Source: Nonomuraea sp. NBC_00507 (GTDB lineage Bacteria; Actinomycetota; Actinomycetes; Streptosporangiales; Streptosporangiaceae). From it: a stretch of DNA of 64,000 nucleotides. Positions 34,379-42,602 of this stretch are shown here, piece after piece (the stretch's first letter is position 1; every line of letters begins with the position of its first letter). Both the position numbers and the translations under genes were made by a program. The notes beneath the pieces were generated by a model, which saw only the letters and a list, made by a program, of their open reading frames with translations, was not told the origin of the DNA and did not search any database. The DNA lies in the NCBI RefSeq assembly GCF_036013525.1, contig NZ_CP107853.1, forward strand, positions 7,626,001 through 7,690,000. Direction: 5' to 3'.

Positions 34379-34494
34379 AGGTTCCCTCGACAGGGCTTAC
34401 CACTGCGATCGGCAACGCCGTCTACCACGCCCTAGGGGAACGGATCCGCGACCTGCCCATCACTCTGGACAAGATCATCGGAGCACTCTCGTGA
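34379..34494 (+). pseudogene. C-terminal tip of a xanthine dehydrogenase / aldehyde oxidase Mo-subunit
   Basis: The plus frame ending at 34494 reads TTAIGNAVYHALGERIRDLP ITLDKIIGAL. That is the conserved extreme C-terminus of molybdopterin-binding subunits (A-AVYHATG-R-RDLPIT-DK). Everything upstream is replaced by the LysR fragment on the other strand, so about 35 residues survive. Confidence 0.7.
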
Positions 34495-34744
34495 CCAGAC
34501 AATCTGCGGCCCCGTCGCTGACGGGCCGGGCGTGGCTGCCGACCGCATCGGCGAGCTGGAAAGGCGTGTGGTGTTGCGTACCGGCATCCCGTTCGCGGTG
34601 CGGCAGCCACAGCAGTGGGCGAAGGGCGTCCGGTTCCCGCCGCTTTGACGGCTACCTGGAGTTCCAGCGGCGCCCCAGCCGATGCTGCAGTGGTTCGAGT
34701 CCCACAGGGAGTCCTGATGACACCACGCGTCGACCTATCGCTGG
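34495..34744. other. gene debris, unassigned
   Basis: A plus-strand stretch about 34530-34650 has coding-like codons (DRIGELERRVVLRTGIPFAV RQPQQWAKGV) and another ends LQWFESHRES at ~34713, but neither has a start or a recognisable family. No intact gene or RNA is seen. Confidence 0.35.
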
Positions 34745-34840
34745 TCATCTGACAGCCCCAACGATCGCTTCGCGGTCCAGGACCTGGCGCGCGTAGCCGG
34801 CGGGGATCATGTGCTGCTGGAAGTCGATGTATCCGGTCAT
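34745..34840 (-). CDS. truncated third gene of the MBL-TetR operon
   Basis: 31 codons from ATG 34840, which overlaps the TetR stop (ATGA): MTGYIDFQQHMIPAGYARQV, then LDREAIVGAVR and a stop. The coupled start and coding-like codons suggest the N-terminus of a once longer gene whose remainder was lost at a junction near 34750. Family unknown. Confidence 0.45.
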   Translation of the reverse strand: MTGYIDFQQHMIPAGYARQVLDREAIVGAVR

Positions 34841-35493
34841 GCGGGTGCCGGCCCTTCTTCCTGTTGATGGGGCACGTCGGGGAGCCGCAACAGCCGGTCA
34901 GCCTGCTGGAGCACGGCCTCCAGGTACTGGCGTGTGGCGGCGGGGTCGGCCGATGCGTCCGGGTCGATGAGCATGCGGTACATCGCCGCGCCCACGACCA
35001 TGTCGATCACGGTGTCGAGGTCGGCGTCGGTGGCCGGCCGGTCACCGACGCGGGTGCGCTCCAGCGCGGCGTGGATCAGCCGGCGGCGGGGCTGGATGTA
35101 CTGTTCGCGGTAGGCGGCCAGCAGCGACGGCTGGGTGACGCTGGAGCCGATGAGCTGGGCGAGGATCGCCCGGAAGCGGCCGTCGCCGAGGGTGTGCGCC
35201 CAGGAGTCCACGAGTCGTTCGTCGACCGGCGGTGCCACGGTGTCGGTGGTGGCCCAGATGTCGTTCTCGGGGACGAGGGTGCGGGCCCGCTCGATCGCCT
35301 GGATGAGCAGTTCCTCCTTCGACGACCAGCGCCGGTAGACGGTCACCTTGGCCACACCGGCGCGCTTGGCGATCTGCTCGATGTTGGCGCCCTCCAGACC
35401 GCGCTCCACGAACAGCTCCAGCGCCGCCCTCATGATCGCGTCGTCGGCCTCGGGGTCGCGCGGCCTGCCCCGGGTACGCCGGCCGTTGGTCAT
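34837..35493 (-). CDS. TetR-family regulator of the MBL operon
   Basis: 218 aa from ATG 35493, overlapping the MBL stop by 4 nt. HTH: RGLEGANIEQIAKRAGVAKV, then TVYRRWSSKEELLIQAIE, with a TetR_C domain containing DTVIDMVVGAAMYRMLIDPD. Cotranscribed behind the metallo-hydrolase, so the single palindrome upstream of that gene (37036-37059) would give autoregulation of the whole operon. Confidence 0.93.
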   Translation of the reverse strand: MTNGRRTRGRPRDPEADDAIMRAALELFVERGLEGANIEQIAKRAGVAKVTVYRRWSSKEELLIQAIERARTLVPENDIWATTDTVAPPVDERLVDSWAHTLGDGRFRAILAQLIGSSVTQPSLLAAYREQYIQPRRRLIHAALERTRVGDRPATDADLDTVIDMVVGAAMYRMLIDPDASADPAATRQYLEAVLQQADRLLRLPDVPHQQEEGPAPA

Positions 35494-37019
35494 CGGAACT
35501 CCACCCGCCCCAGTCTCGTGCCGGACGACGGCGGAACGAAGCGGGGCGTGTGCCCGGGCCGCAGCCGCCAGTCGGGGGTGAGGACGGCCTCCATATGCGC
35601 GCGGAGCTCCCGCAGTCCCTCCTTGCCGGGTCTCCCGGTAGCGAACGCGGAGGAGACCGAGCCGGACTGGTAGCGGGTGTTGTCGTGGGCGAACAGCGGC
35701 ACCGTCCGGGGGTCGGAGGCCAGCAGGTGCTGGATACGCCGGGCAGCCTCGATTTGGTGGATCGTGTCGGCGCCGCCGATGGTCATCTGGCGGACCTGGC
35801 CTGTGGCCAGGTGGGGCAGCGTGTAGAGGGTGTCGCCCATGAACAGCACGCTGCCCGTGCCCAGGCGCAGCAGCACGCACATGTGTCCGGGCGAGTGGCC
35901 GGGCGTGGGCAGGAGGATCAGGCTGCCGTCGCCGAAGTAGTCCTGGCTGCCGGGGAAGGCGCCGAAGGCGCCGGAGTCGAAGGCGGGAAAGGAGAGGTGG
36001 TCCTTGACCAGGTCGAAGGAGTACGGGTAGAGCGTGCCGTGCTCCCAGTCGCGGCGGTCCATCACCACCGTCGCCTGGGCCAGGTGGCGCAGCCCTCCCG
36101 CGTGGTCGTCGTGGACGTGGGTGAGGACCACGGTGGTGATCTCCTTGGCGTCGTAGCCGAGCCGGGCCAGGCGGACCCGCAGGTCCTGCTCGGGGTTCAT
36201 CCGGTATTCGTCGCGCTGGGTCAGCAGGCGCGAGACCATGTAATTGTGATCGTAGTAGCCGTCGTGATCGTGGGCTTGTTCCCAGTTGACGCCGGTGTCG
36301 ACCAGCATGAGGCCGTGCCGGGGGTGGTCGATGAGGTAGGCGTAGACGGGCACCGCGATCTGCGCCTTGTCCAGCAGGGTGCGCAGGTAGCCGTTCGGCC
36401 CCTCCCAGCCGTCCAGACCGCCGTAGAACTGGCCGTAGGTGACGATAGTGTCGCCGGTGTGGATCGGGAACACCCGAACGGCGCCGTCGGCGATCCGCCG
36501 CCGCGCGCCCGGGGCGCGCAGGGCCGCCTGCCGCTCCTGCTCGCCCCGCACCAGCACCTCGCGGCGCCGCCGTTCCGCCCAGCCGACCGACAGCCCGCTC
36601 AGCACTCCCAGCAGTAGCCCGGCGCCGCTCGCCAGGAGGGCGCGCCTGGTCTGCCGGGCTCCCCGGCCGCCCGCTGCCCGGCGTCCGCGCAGGAGGGCGG
36701 CCGCCGCCCATGCCAGGCATGCGGTAGCGGCCAGGGCGAGCAGCACCGGCAGGTCCGTGACGTAGTAGACCACCGCCAGGTAGAGCCCCAGCGTGGCCAG
36801 GCCGGCCGAAATCCCGAGGACCACCAGCACCCGGCGCCGCGTGGACAGCCGGCCGAGCACGTCCGGCCACAGCAGCCCGGCCACCAGTGCGGCCAGCAGC
36901 AGCCCGTAGGCCGCCAGCAGCGGCGTCGACACGTCCTTCAACCGCAGGACGACCAGCCAGACGGCGCCGATCGCGAGGGCGGTGACGAGTAACCCGAGTT
37001 TGCCCAGGATCTTCAGCAT
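35490..37019 (-). CDS. membrane-anchored metallo-beta-lactamase-fold hydrolase
   Basis: 509 aa. Residues ~1-110 form about four membrane helices (VTALAIGAVWLVVLRL, LLAALVAGLLW, ISAGLATLGLYLAVVYYV and LLALAATACLAWAAAALL), then a Tat-like RR-rich link and another hydrophobic segment (~125-145). The MBL domain follows with TDHVHDDH-type motif THVHDDHAGG, TPGHSPGH and FMGDTLYT metal ligands, resembling the AHL-lactonase branch. If so it could hydrolyse lactones outside the membrane, but the substrate is unproven. First gene of the operon with TetR. Confidence 0.88.
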   Translation of the reverse strand: MLKILGKLGLLVTALAIGAVWLVVLRLKDVSTPLLAAYGLLLAALVAGLLWPDVLGRLSTRRRVLVVLGISAGLATLGLYLAVVYYVTDLPVLLALAATACLAWAAAALLRGRRAAGGRGARQTRRALLASGAGLLLGVLSGLSVGWAERRRREVLVRGEQERQAALRAPGARRRIADGAVRVFPIHTGDTIVTYGQFYGGLDGWEGPNGYLRTLLDKAQIAVPVYAYLIDHPRHGLMLVDTGVNWEQAHDHDGYYDHNYMVSRLLTQRDEYRMNPEQDLRVRLARLGYDAKEITTVVLTHVHDDHAGGLRHLAQATVVMDRRDWEHGTLYPYSFDLVKDHLSFPAFDSGAFGAFPGSQDYFGDGSLILLPTPGHSPGHMCVLLRLGTGSVLFMGDTLYTLPHLATGQVRQMTIGGADTIHQIEAARRIQHLLASDPRTVPLFAHDNTRYQSGSVSSAFATGRPGKEGLRELRAHMEAVLTPDWRLRPGHTPRFVPPSSGTRLGRVEFR

Positions 37020-37035
37020 CCGGCCACCTCATTTC

Positions 37036-37059
37036 GTAAACGCATACGGATGCGTTTAC
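37036..37059. promoter_or_regulatory. TetR operator of the MBL operon
   Basis: Perfect dyad GTAAACGCAT-acgg-ATGCGTTTAC just 17 nt upstream of the MBL start. The ...ACGCAT/ATGCGT... core with flanking GTAAAC is typical of TetR operators. Binding here would repress MBL and tetR together. Confidence 0.85.
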
Positions 37060-37226
37060 ATAATAGGCAAGTCGCGATCATCTCGCGCCGCAGTCCTGGA
37101 ACACCAGGGGGCGCACCGTCGTGTTCAGCGCCGAGACCATGGCGGCACGCCTACGGCGCGCTCCAGCTCTCCGTCCTGATCTCCTCGCTCGATGTGCGAA
37201 CAGATCCAGAAACTATGGCTCACAGG

Positions 37227-37245
37227 TTATCTTGACTAAGATTAA
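37227..37245 (+). promoter_or_regulatory. LysR-type box upstream of the LysR gene
   Basis: TTATCTT-gact-AAGATTAA is a near-perfect dyad with an AT-rich core, 33 nt before the LysR ATG. The surrounding ~50 bp recur almost unchanged at 39455-39510. Autoregulation by the LysR protein is likely. Confidence 0.7.
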
Positions 37246-37277
37246 TATCGCTGTAGTGCTATATATCTGGAGGCGTG

Positions 37278-38174
37278 ATGGAGTTGAATTCGCTCAGGCA
37301 GTTCCTGGTGGTGGCGCGGCTGGAACACCTCAGCGGCGCGGCCGAGGAGCTTCGCGTCGCCCAGCCGTCGCTGAGCCGTACCATCGCCCGGCTGGAGAGC
37401 GAGCTGCGCACACCGCTGTTCGACCGGAGCGGCCGGCTGCGGCTGAATGACGCGGGCAAGCTGTTCCGCGATTACGTCGAACGCTCCCTGGGTGAGCTGG
37501 ATGCGGGGCGGCGAGCCGTCGCCGAGGCCGTCAGCGAGGGTGTGGGCACCGTACGACTTGCGTCGGAGACCTTCCTCACGCTCACCGGGCCGCTGGCGGC
37601 CTTCAAACGAGCTCACCCGACCATCGAGATCGAACTCCGCTGGATGGCGGCCGAGGACATGAGCCGTCACCTGCGGGCGCAGGACGTCGACCTGTGCGTC
37701 GCCTCCCAGCCGATCCCCGCTGAGGGCCTGGAGGCGGTCCAACTGCTCGATGAGGCGGTCGGTGTAGCCACGCCGCTCGACCATCCGCTGGCGAGCCGTA
37801 CGTCGGTGAGCATCGACGAGCTCACCGGCCAGCCCTTCGTCAGCGCCCGCAAAGGGCACTGGCAACGCCGCCTCCTGGATCGGCTCTTCGCCGCACGCGA
37901 CCATACCCCGAAGATCGTCTGCGAGGTCGACGAGCCCAGCGCCATCGCGGCCCTGATCAGCGCGGGGCTCGGCATCGGTCTCGTCCCCGCCTTCGCCCGG
38001 AGCAGCTCCACGCGGGTCCCCGGCGCCTGGGTCCCCGTCGACAGCTCTGACTGCCGACGCGCGGTCACCCTGTACTGGGGCGCCGGCAGCCACCTATCCA
38101 CTGCCGCCCGCCTGATGCGCACCACGATCGCCAACTGGAACTGGATCACCGGCGAACCACAGGAGAAGCGCTGA
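37278..38174 (+). CDS. LysR-family regulator
   Basis: 298 aa from ATG 37278, with GGAGG 4 nt upstream (the GTG three bases earlier is too close). HTH: MELNSLRQFLVVARLEHLSG, AAEELRVAQPSLSRTIARLE, ELRTPLFDRSGRLRL. The effector domain begins near residue 90 (VRLASETFLTLTGPLAAF). No divergent partner sits at its own promoter; the same box occurs upstream of the SnoaL-YceI operon and cydAB, candidate targets. Confidence 0.93.
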   Translation: MELNSLRQFLVVARLEHLSGAAEELRVAQPSLSRTIARLESELRTPLFDRSGRLRLNDAGKLFRDYVERSLGELDAGRRAVAEAVSEGVGTVRLASETFLTLTGPLAAFKRAHPTIEIELRWMAAEDMSRHLRAQDVDLCVASQPIPAEGLEAVQLLDEAVGVATPLDHPLASRTSVSIDELTGQPFVSARKGHWQRRLLDRLFAARDHTPKIVCEVDEPSAIAALISAGLGIGLVPAFARSSSTRVPGAWVPVDSSDCRRAVTLYWGAGSHLSTAARLMRTTIANWNWITGEPQEKR

Positions 38175-38343
38175 GGACGCGCTTCATGCGCCATCGGTAG
38201 CCGCTCACGGGCTCGCTCCTCCCAAGCTCGACGAGGCGCTGGACCAGAGTGGCGGTGTCCCGATCCCGCTCGGTCAAATCACGGAATGGGGACACCACGC
38301 GATCGGTGGATGGGGGCCTTGCGGGCCGCCCTGCCGGGTCGGG

Positions 38344-38907
38344 TCACTTCTGGAGAACGGCCTGGATCTCGAGGCTGATCGACACCTTGTCACCGACCAC
38401 GACGCCACCGGCCTCCATCGGGGTACTGATGTCAATGCCGAAGTCGCGCCGGTTGATCTCCGCGGTCGCGGAAAAGCCGGCCCGCTGTGCACCCCACTGG
38501 TCCGAGCCGAACCCGTTCACCTCGACGGCCAGCGGAACCTGCCGCGTGACGCCGTGCAACGTCAGCTCACCGTCGATGACCCAACCGTCGCCGGTCTGGC
38601 GGATGCCGGTCGAGCGGTAGCTCATCGTCGGGTACTTGTCGGCCTCGAGGTAGTCGGCGGTGCGAAGGTGGTTGTCACGTATTTCGCTGCCGGTGTTGAT
38701 GGACGCGAGGTCGATCGTCGCGGCCACCGACGAGCCCAGCAGGTCCTCCCTCGTGACGATCGTGACGTCGTAGCCGGTGAACCGGCCACGCGTCTTGCTG
38801 ATCATGAGATGACGGACAGTGAAGGCGATCTCGGAGTGCACCGGGTCGGCTTTCCAGGTGCCGGCCAGATAGCCCGGGATCTCGACGGTCGCGGGGACGG
38901 GGGTCAT
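38344..38907 (-). CDS. YceI-family protein
   Basis: 187 aa from ATG 38907, GGAGG upstream. GTWKADPVHSEIAFTVRHLM, then TEI-type motifs and RRDFGIDISTPMEAGGVVVG DKVSISLEIQAV match the YceI lipocalin-like beta-barrel that binds polyisoprenoids or amides. Here it has no signal peptide, so it is cytoplasmic. Second gene behind the SnoaL-like gene at 38961. Confidence 0.92.
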   Translation of the reverse strand: MTPVPATVEIPGYLAGTWKADPVHSEIAFTVRHLMISKTRGRFTGYDVTIVTREDLLGSSVAATIDLASINTGSEIRDNHLRTADYLEADKYPTMSYRSTGIRQTGDGWVIDGELTLHGVTRQVPLAVEVNGFGSDQWGAQRAGFSATAEINRRDFGIDISTPMEAGGVVVGDKVSISLEIQAVLQK

Positions 38908-38960
38908 GGCTTCCTCCATGGATGTAGTGCGGCGGCGCAGGCGGGAGTGGGGTGGCGGGA

Positions 38961-39401
38961 TCAGGGCTCGAGGTCGACAACGCCTTTGCCGCTGGAGATG
39001 TCGAGCGGCACCGAGACCTGGTCGTGCACGATCAACCATGTGCCGTCGATCTTCTGGAGGCAGTACGTGACCCTGACCCACATACCGCTCGTCGCCGTCC
39101 CGTTCTTCAGCGTGCCGCTGAGACGAGCGAAGGCGTGCCCGAACGCCACGTCATCGCCCACGGTGAGCGTCAGGTCGCGAACCTCATAAGTCACACGCTC
39201 GAAGAACGTGAACACGGGCGCCCAGTTCTTGAGCTTCGCCTCGATCCCCACATGCTGGAGCGGCGGCTCGACGTCGAAGGACACAATGTCCGTTGCGTAA
39301 AGCCGCTTCAGACCCTCGAGATCCTTGTCTTGGAGCCCTTCGACGATCTTGTCGACCAGCTGGCGGATCTTGGCTTCATCTGCCTCGCGTTGCGTGGGCA
39401 T
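38961..39401 (-). CDS. SnoaL/YybH-like (DUF4440) protein
   Basis: 146 aa from ATG 39401 (an in-frame start at 39446 is possible but enters the intergenic region). DEAKIRQLVDKIVEGLQDKD, LEGLKRLYATDIVSFDVEPP, then MWVRVTYCLQKIDGTWLIVH DQVSVPLD are the NTF2-like blocks of the YybH group. Probably cotranscribed with YceI; a LysR-type box lies 70 bp upstream. Confidence 0.9.
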   Translation of the reverse strand: MPTQREADEAKIRQLVDKIVEGLQDKDLEGLKRLYATDIVSFDVEPPLQHVGIEAKLKNWAPVFTFFERVTYEVRDLTLTVGDDVAFGHAFARLSGTLKNGTATSGMWVRVTYCLQKIDGTWLIVHDQVSVPLDISSGKGVVDLEP

Positions 39402-39470
39402 CGCTATCCCAACCCTTCCCCATGCGGTGGAATCTTGGCTTTTCACACCTCCGAAGCTATGGCTCTGCAG

Positions 39471-39489
39471 TTATCTTGTCTAAGATTAA
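39471..39489. promoter_or_regulatory. second LysR-type box, between SnoaL-YceI and cydAB
   Basis: TTATCTT-gtct-AAGATTAA, identical to the box at 37227 except one spacer base. Similarity extends ~70 bp, up to an ATGATGG at 39519 that parallels the LysR start region, so the site may be a relic of a duplicated lysR upstream region now serving the divergent genes. Confidence 0.65.
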
Positions 39490-39656
39490 TATTGCTATGG
39501 CGTTATGCTCTGGGCGACATGATGGCGCCCTCAGTGAGGGACTATGCCTTGCGGGTTATCTGTTCATGGCAAAACCGGTCTTGGAAGGCATAAGCGCCTG
39601 TCCTCTACGGTCGCAAAGGTCCCTACACCACACCACTGCACCAGGCAGGTCGCACC

Positions 39657-40925
39657 ATGAGCGCTGCGGATCTGGCCCGACTCCAGTTCGCGGCCACCAC
39701 CGGCATCCACTGGCTGTTCGTGATCCTCACGATGGGCCTCGTCCCCATCGTGGCGATCATGCACACCAGGGCCGCGTTCACCCGAGATCCCGCCAAAGCG
39801 GCCGTATGGGAGCGCATGACGCGCTTCTGGGGCCAGCTCTACCTCATCAACTACGCCGTCGGCATCGCCACCGGCATCGTCATGGAGTTCCAGTTCGGGC
39901 TCAGCTGGAGCGGGCTGAGCAAGTTCGCCGGCAACGTGTTCGGCGCCCCGCTAGCCCTGGAAACCCTCATCGCCTTCTTCGCCGAATCCACCTTCCTCGG
40001 CATGTGGATCTTCGGATGGGGGCGCCTGCGCCGCGGCGTGCACGTCACGCTGATCTGGCTGGTGGCCCTGACCGCCTACGCCTCCGCCTACTGGATCCTC
40101 GTCGCCAACGGCTTCATGCAACACCCGGTCGGCTACCAAGTACGCGACGGAGCCGCCTACCTCACCGACTTCACCGCGCTGCTGACCAACCCGAGCGCGC
40201 TGATCGCACTGGCCCACGTCACCCTGGCCGCGCTGACGACCGGCGGGGTGTTCGTCGCCGGCGTCAGCGCCTGCCACTTCGCCCGCGGCACCAAGGAGAC
40301 CGACCTGTTTCGCGGCTCGCTCCGCCTGGGGGTATGGGTGGCCATGCTGGCCTCCTTCTTCGTCATCATCGTCGGCGACATGCAGTTCCCCCTGCTGCGC
40401 CGTACCCAGCCGATGAAAATCGCCGCCATGGACGACAGCGGCGTCGCCCAGGTTCAGGCCCAACTCCTCCGGCAGTACGGACCGGGCGACTACACGCTGC
40501 CGGGCGAATGGCTCCGGGTCTCGATGGACGCCATGACGATCATCGGCAACACCATCTCCACCATCACCCTGATCGCCGTCATCCTGCTGTGGAAGGACTG
40601 GCTGGTGCGCTGGCGCCCCCTGGCCTGGCTGATGACCGCGATGATCCCCTTCCCGTTCATCGCCTCAGTGGGCGGCTGGGTCTTCCGCGAGGTGGGCCGC
40701 CAGCCGTGGCTGGTCTACGGCGAGCTGAAGGTCGCCGACGCCCTGTCCCATGTCAGTACGGCTGCGCTGGCCATCTCGTGCGCGACCTTCATCGCCATCT
40801 TCGTGGCGCTGGCGGTGACGAACTGGACGCTCATCACCCGCCTGGCCAGACGCGGCCCGGACGCCACCCAGCTCGGCGCGCCACTGCCGCTGGCCGAAGA
40901 CAAGCAAACGGTTCCGGCCTTCTGA
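39657..40925 (+). CDS. cydA: cytochrome bd ubiquinol oxidase subunit I
   Basis: 422 aa, about nine membrane helices. Heme ligand His18 (TGIHWLFVILTMG), MEFQFGLSW, LETLIAFFAESTFLGMWIFG, His~187 (ALAHVTLAALTTGG) and GWVFREVGRQPWLVYGEL are all CydA landmarks. The short Q-loop branch without the C-terminal insertion is usual outside proteobacteria. The enzyme reduces O2 to water without proton pumping and supports growth at low oxygen or under respiratory stress. First gene of the cyd operon; a GCAGG-like site precedes the ATG. Confidence 0.95.
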   Translation: MSAADLARLQFAATTGIHWLFVILTMGLVPIVAIMHTRAAFTRDPAKAAVWERMTRFWGQLYLINYAVGIATGIVMEFQFGLSWSGLSKFAGNVFGAPLALETLIAFFAESTFLGMWIFGWGRLRRGVHVTLIWLVALTAYASAYWILVANGFMQHPVGYQVRDGAAYLTDFTALLTNPSALIALAHVTLAALTTGGVFVAGVSACHFARGTKETDLFRGSLRLGVWVAMLASFFVIIVGDMQFPLLRRTQPMKIAAMDDSGVAQVQAQLLRQYGPGDYTLPGEWLRVSMDAMTIIGNTISTITLIAVILLWKDWLVRWRPLAWLMTAMIPFPFIASVGGWVFREVGRQPWLVYGELKVADALSHVSTAALAISCATFIAIFVALAVTNWTLITRLARRGPDATQLGAPLPLAEDKQTVPAF

Positions 40926-40938
40926 GAGCGAGACGACC

Positions 40939-41913
40939 ATGCAGACGTTCTGGCTGGCCCTGCTCGGGCTGCTGCTGTCCGGGTACTTCGTGCTGGGCGG
41001 CTACGACCTCGGCGTGCAGCTGCTGCACCCGTTCATGAAAGACCGCGACGCGGCTCTAGGTGCGATGGCACCGTTCTTCCTGGGCAACGAGGTGTGGCTG
41101 GTGGCCTTCACCGGCGTGCTGTTCGGCGCCTTCCCGCACCTGGAGGGCAGCCTGCTGTCCGGGCTGTACCCGCTGGTGGTGACGATCTTGGTCGGGCTGG
41201 TGGTCGGCAACACCGCGGTCCAGCTGCGCCGCCGTACCCGCCGCGGCCGCCGGTGGTGGCAGGCGCTCATCGTGGCGGGCGGCGCGTTGCCGGCCGTGTG
41301 CTGGGGGCTGGTGGTGGGGGTGTTGCTGCATGGGGTGCCGCGCCGCGCCGACGGCAGCTTCCACCTCGGGGCCGGCCAGGTCCTCACGCCGTTCGTGCTG
41401 GTGTGCGGGGCGGGCATGGCGTTGCTGTTCGCCGTGCACGGGGCGACCTTCCTGGCGCTGCGCTCGGTCCCTGACCTGGCCGCCAGGGCCCGCAGGGCGG
41501 GCACCACCCTGGTGGGCGCGGCCGGCGCCGCCGCCGTCCTGGCGCTGGTGTTGACGCTGCTGGGCGTGGGCGCTTCGATGACCAACCCCCTCACCTCGGC
41601 GCTCCTGACCGGGATGCTGGTGACGGCACTGGTGGCCGCCTGGTGGTCGCTGTCGCGCGGGCACCGCATCCGCGCCTTCGCCGCCACCTGCTGTGCAACG
41701 GTCGCGCCGGTGCTGCTGGTGGGGGCAGGGCAGTACCCGTACGTGCTGGCCACCAAAGCCGGCGCCGGCCTGAGCGTCGCCGAGGCTGCGGCCGACGGCA
41801 CCACGCTGCAGATCCTGACCGCGTTCGGAGTGGTGCTGATCCCGGTGATCCTCGCCTACCAGGCGTGGAGCTGGTGGGCCTTCCGCACACGCACCACCGG
41901 CAGCTACTTCTGA
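40939..41913 (+). CDS. cydB: cytochrome bd ubiquinol oxidase subunit II
   Basis: 324 aa, about eight membrane helices: WLALLGLLLSGYFVLGGYDL G, FFLGNEVWLVAFTGVLFGAF P and a C-terminal VLIPVILAYQAWSWWAFRTR are CydB signatures. Starts 13 nt after cydA. No cydCD-type ABC genes follow; they must lie elsewhere if present. Structural partner of CydA. Confidence 0.95.
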   Translation: MQTFWLALLGLLLSGYFVLGGYDLGVQLLHPFMKDRDAALGAMAPFFLGNEVWLVAFTGVLFGAFPHLEGSLLSGLYPLVVTILVGLVVGNTAVQLRRRTRRGRRWWQALIVAGGALPAVCWGLVVGVLLHGVPRRADGSFHLGAGQVLTPFVLVCGAGMALLFAVHGATFLALRSVPDLAARARRAGTTLVGAAGAAAVLALVLTLLGVGASMTNPLTSALLTGMLVTALVAAWWSLSRGHRIRAFAATCCATVAPVLLVGAGQYPYVLATKAGAGLSVAEAAADGTTLQILTAFGVVLIPVILAYQAWSWWAFRTRTTGSYF

Positions 41914-42079
41914 GCGACGGGCTTCTGAGCAGCCGCTGCGCCTTGTCCGGGGTGGCGCCTTGAATGCGACTCGACACGCGACACGATCCAGTCCCGGGGG
42001 CGGGGAACCCAGGAACAACCGTTGGCGCTGAGAATGATCTTGCGTGAACTGTGATGTTCAGCCTCGGCATGCGACCGCT

Positions 42080-42508
42080 CTACCTGGAGGTTTCTGGTCC
42101 GTGGATGATGCGGTGGATGGTGGAGCGCCCGACGCTGTACTCGGTGGCCAGGTCGGCCAGAGACACCTCGCCCTCGGCGTATCGGTGGCGGATGGAGCGC
42201 CGGGCGGGTTCGGGCAGTTTAGGCTGCTTGCCCTTGAGCTTGCCGTTCTTCTTGGCCAGGGCCATGCCTTCGCGGGTGCGCATGTGCCCGAGGTTGGTCT
42301 CGAACTCGGCGACCATGGCGAGGGTCTGCAGGAACAGCCGCCCGAACGGGTCGTTCCAGTCGTAGACCGAGCCGCCGAGTTCGAACAGGACGCCGCGTCC
42401 GGACAGGTCGGTGAGGATCTCGTTGGCCTCAGCCATGTTGCGGGCGAAGCGGTCGAACGTGGTCACGATGAAGACGCTGCCGTCCCATACGGCGGCGAAC
42501 ACCTCCAC
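42080..42508 (-). pseudogene. serine recombinase/resolvase lacking its N-terminus
   Basis: 142 residues: VFIVTTFDRFARNMAEANEI, GGSVYDWNDPFGRLFLQTLA MVAEFETNL, then a C-terminal HTH (GEVSLADLATEYSVGRSTIH RIIHG). This is the back half of a Tn3-family-type resolvase; the first ~50-60 residues with the catalytic Ser are missing, cut near 42508. Sequence after its stop (to ~42000) looks like further transposon end material. Non-functional. Confidence 0.85.
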
Positions 42509-42602
42509 CTGGGGCTCTGTCTCGGCTGACTGGTGTTCCGGTGGGGGATCGGATTCGGCAGGGCCTAAGGTGTCCTGGTCAGGGCGCCGGGACGCGGGCC
42601 TG

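Noticed and set aside
34690..34714. Possible tRNA T-arm (GGTTCGAGTCCC)
   Set aside because: The stem pairs only 2-4 bp in register, no acceptor, D or anticodon arms fit upstream, and the stretch reads as a peptide end (LQWFESHRES).
38175..38343. Minus-strand frame with PFRDLTERDRDTATLVQRLV
   Set aside because: It looks coding but has no start and no recognisable family; left as possible gene debris.
41056..42018. 320-codon minus-strand ORF opposite cydB
   Set aside because: Low-complexity Gln/His/Arg/Gly-rich shadow; cydB on the plus strand has full membrane-helix and family signatures.
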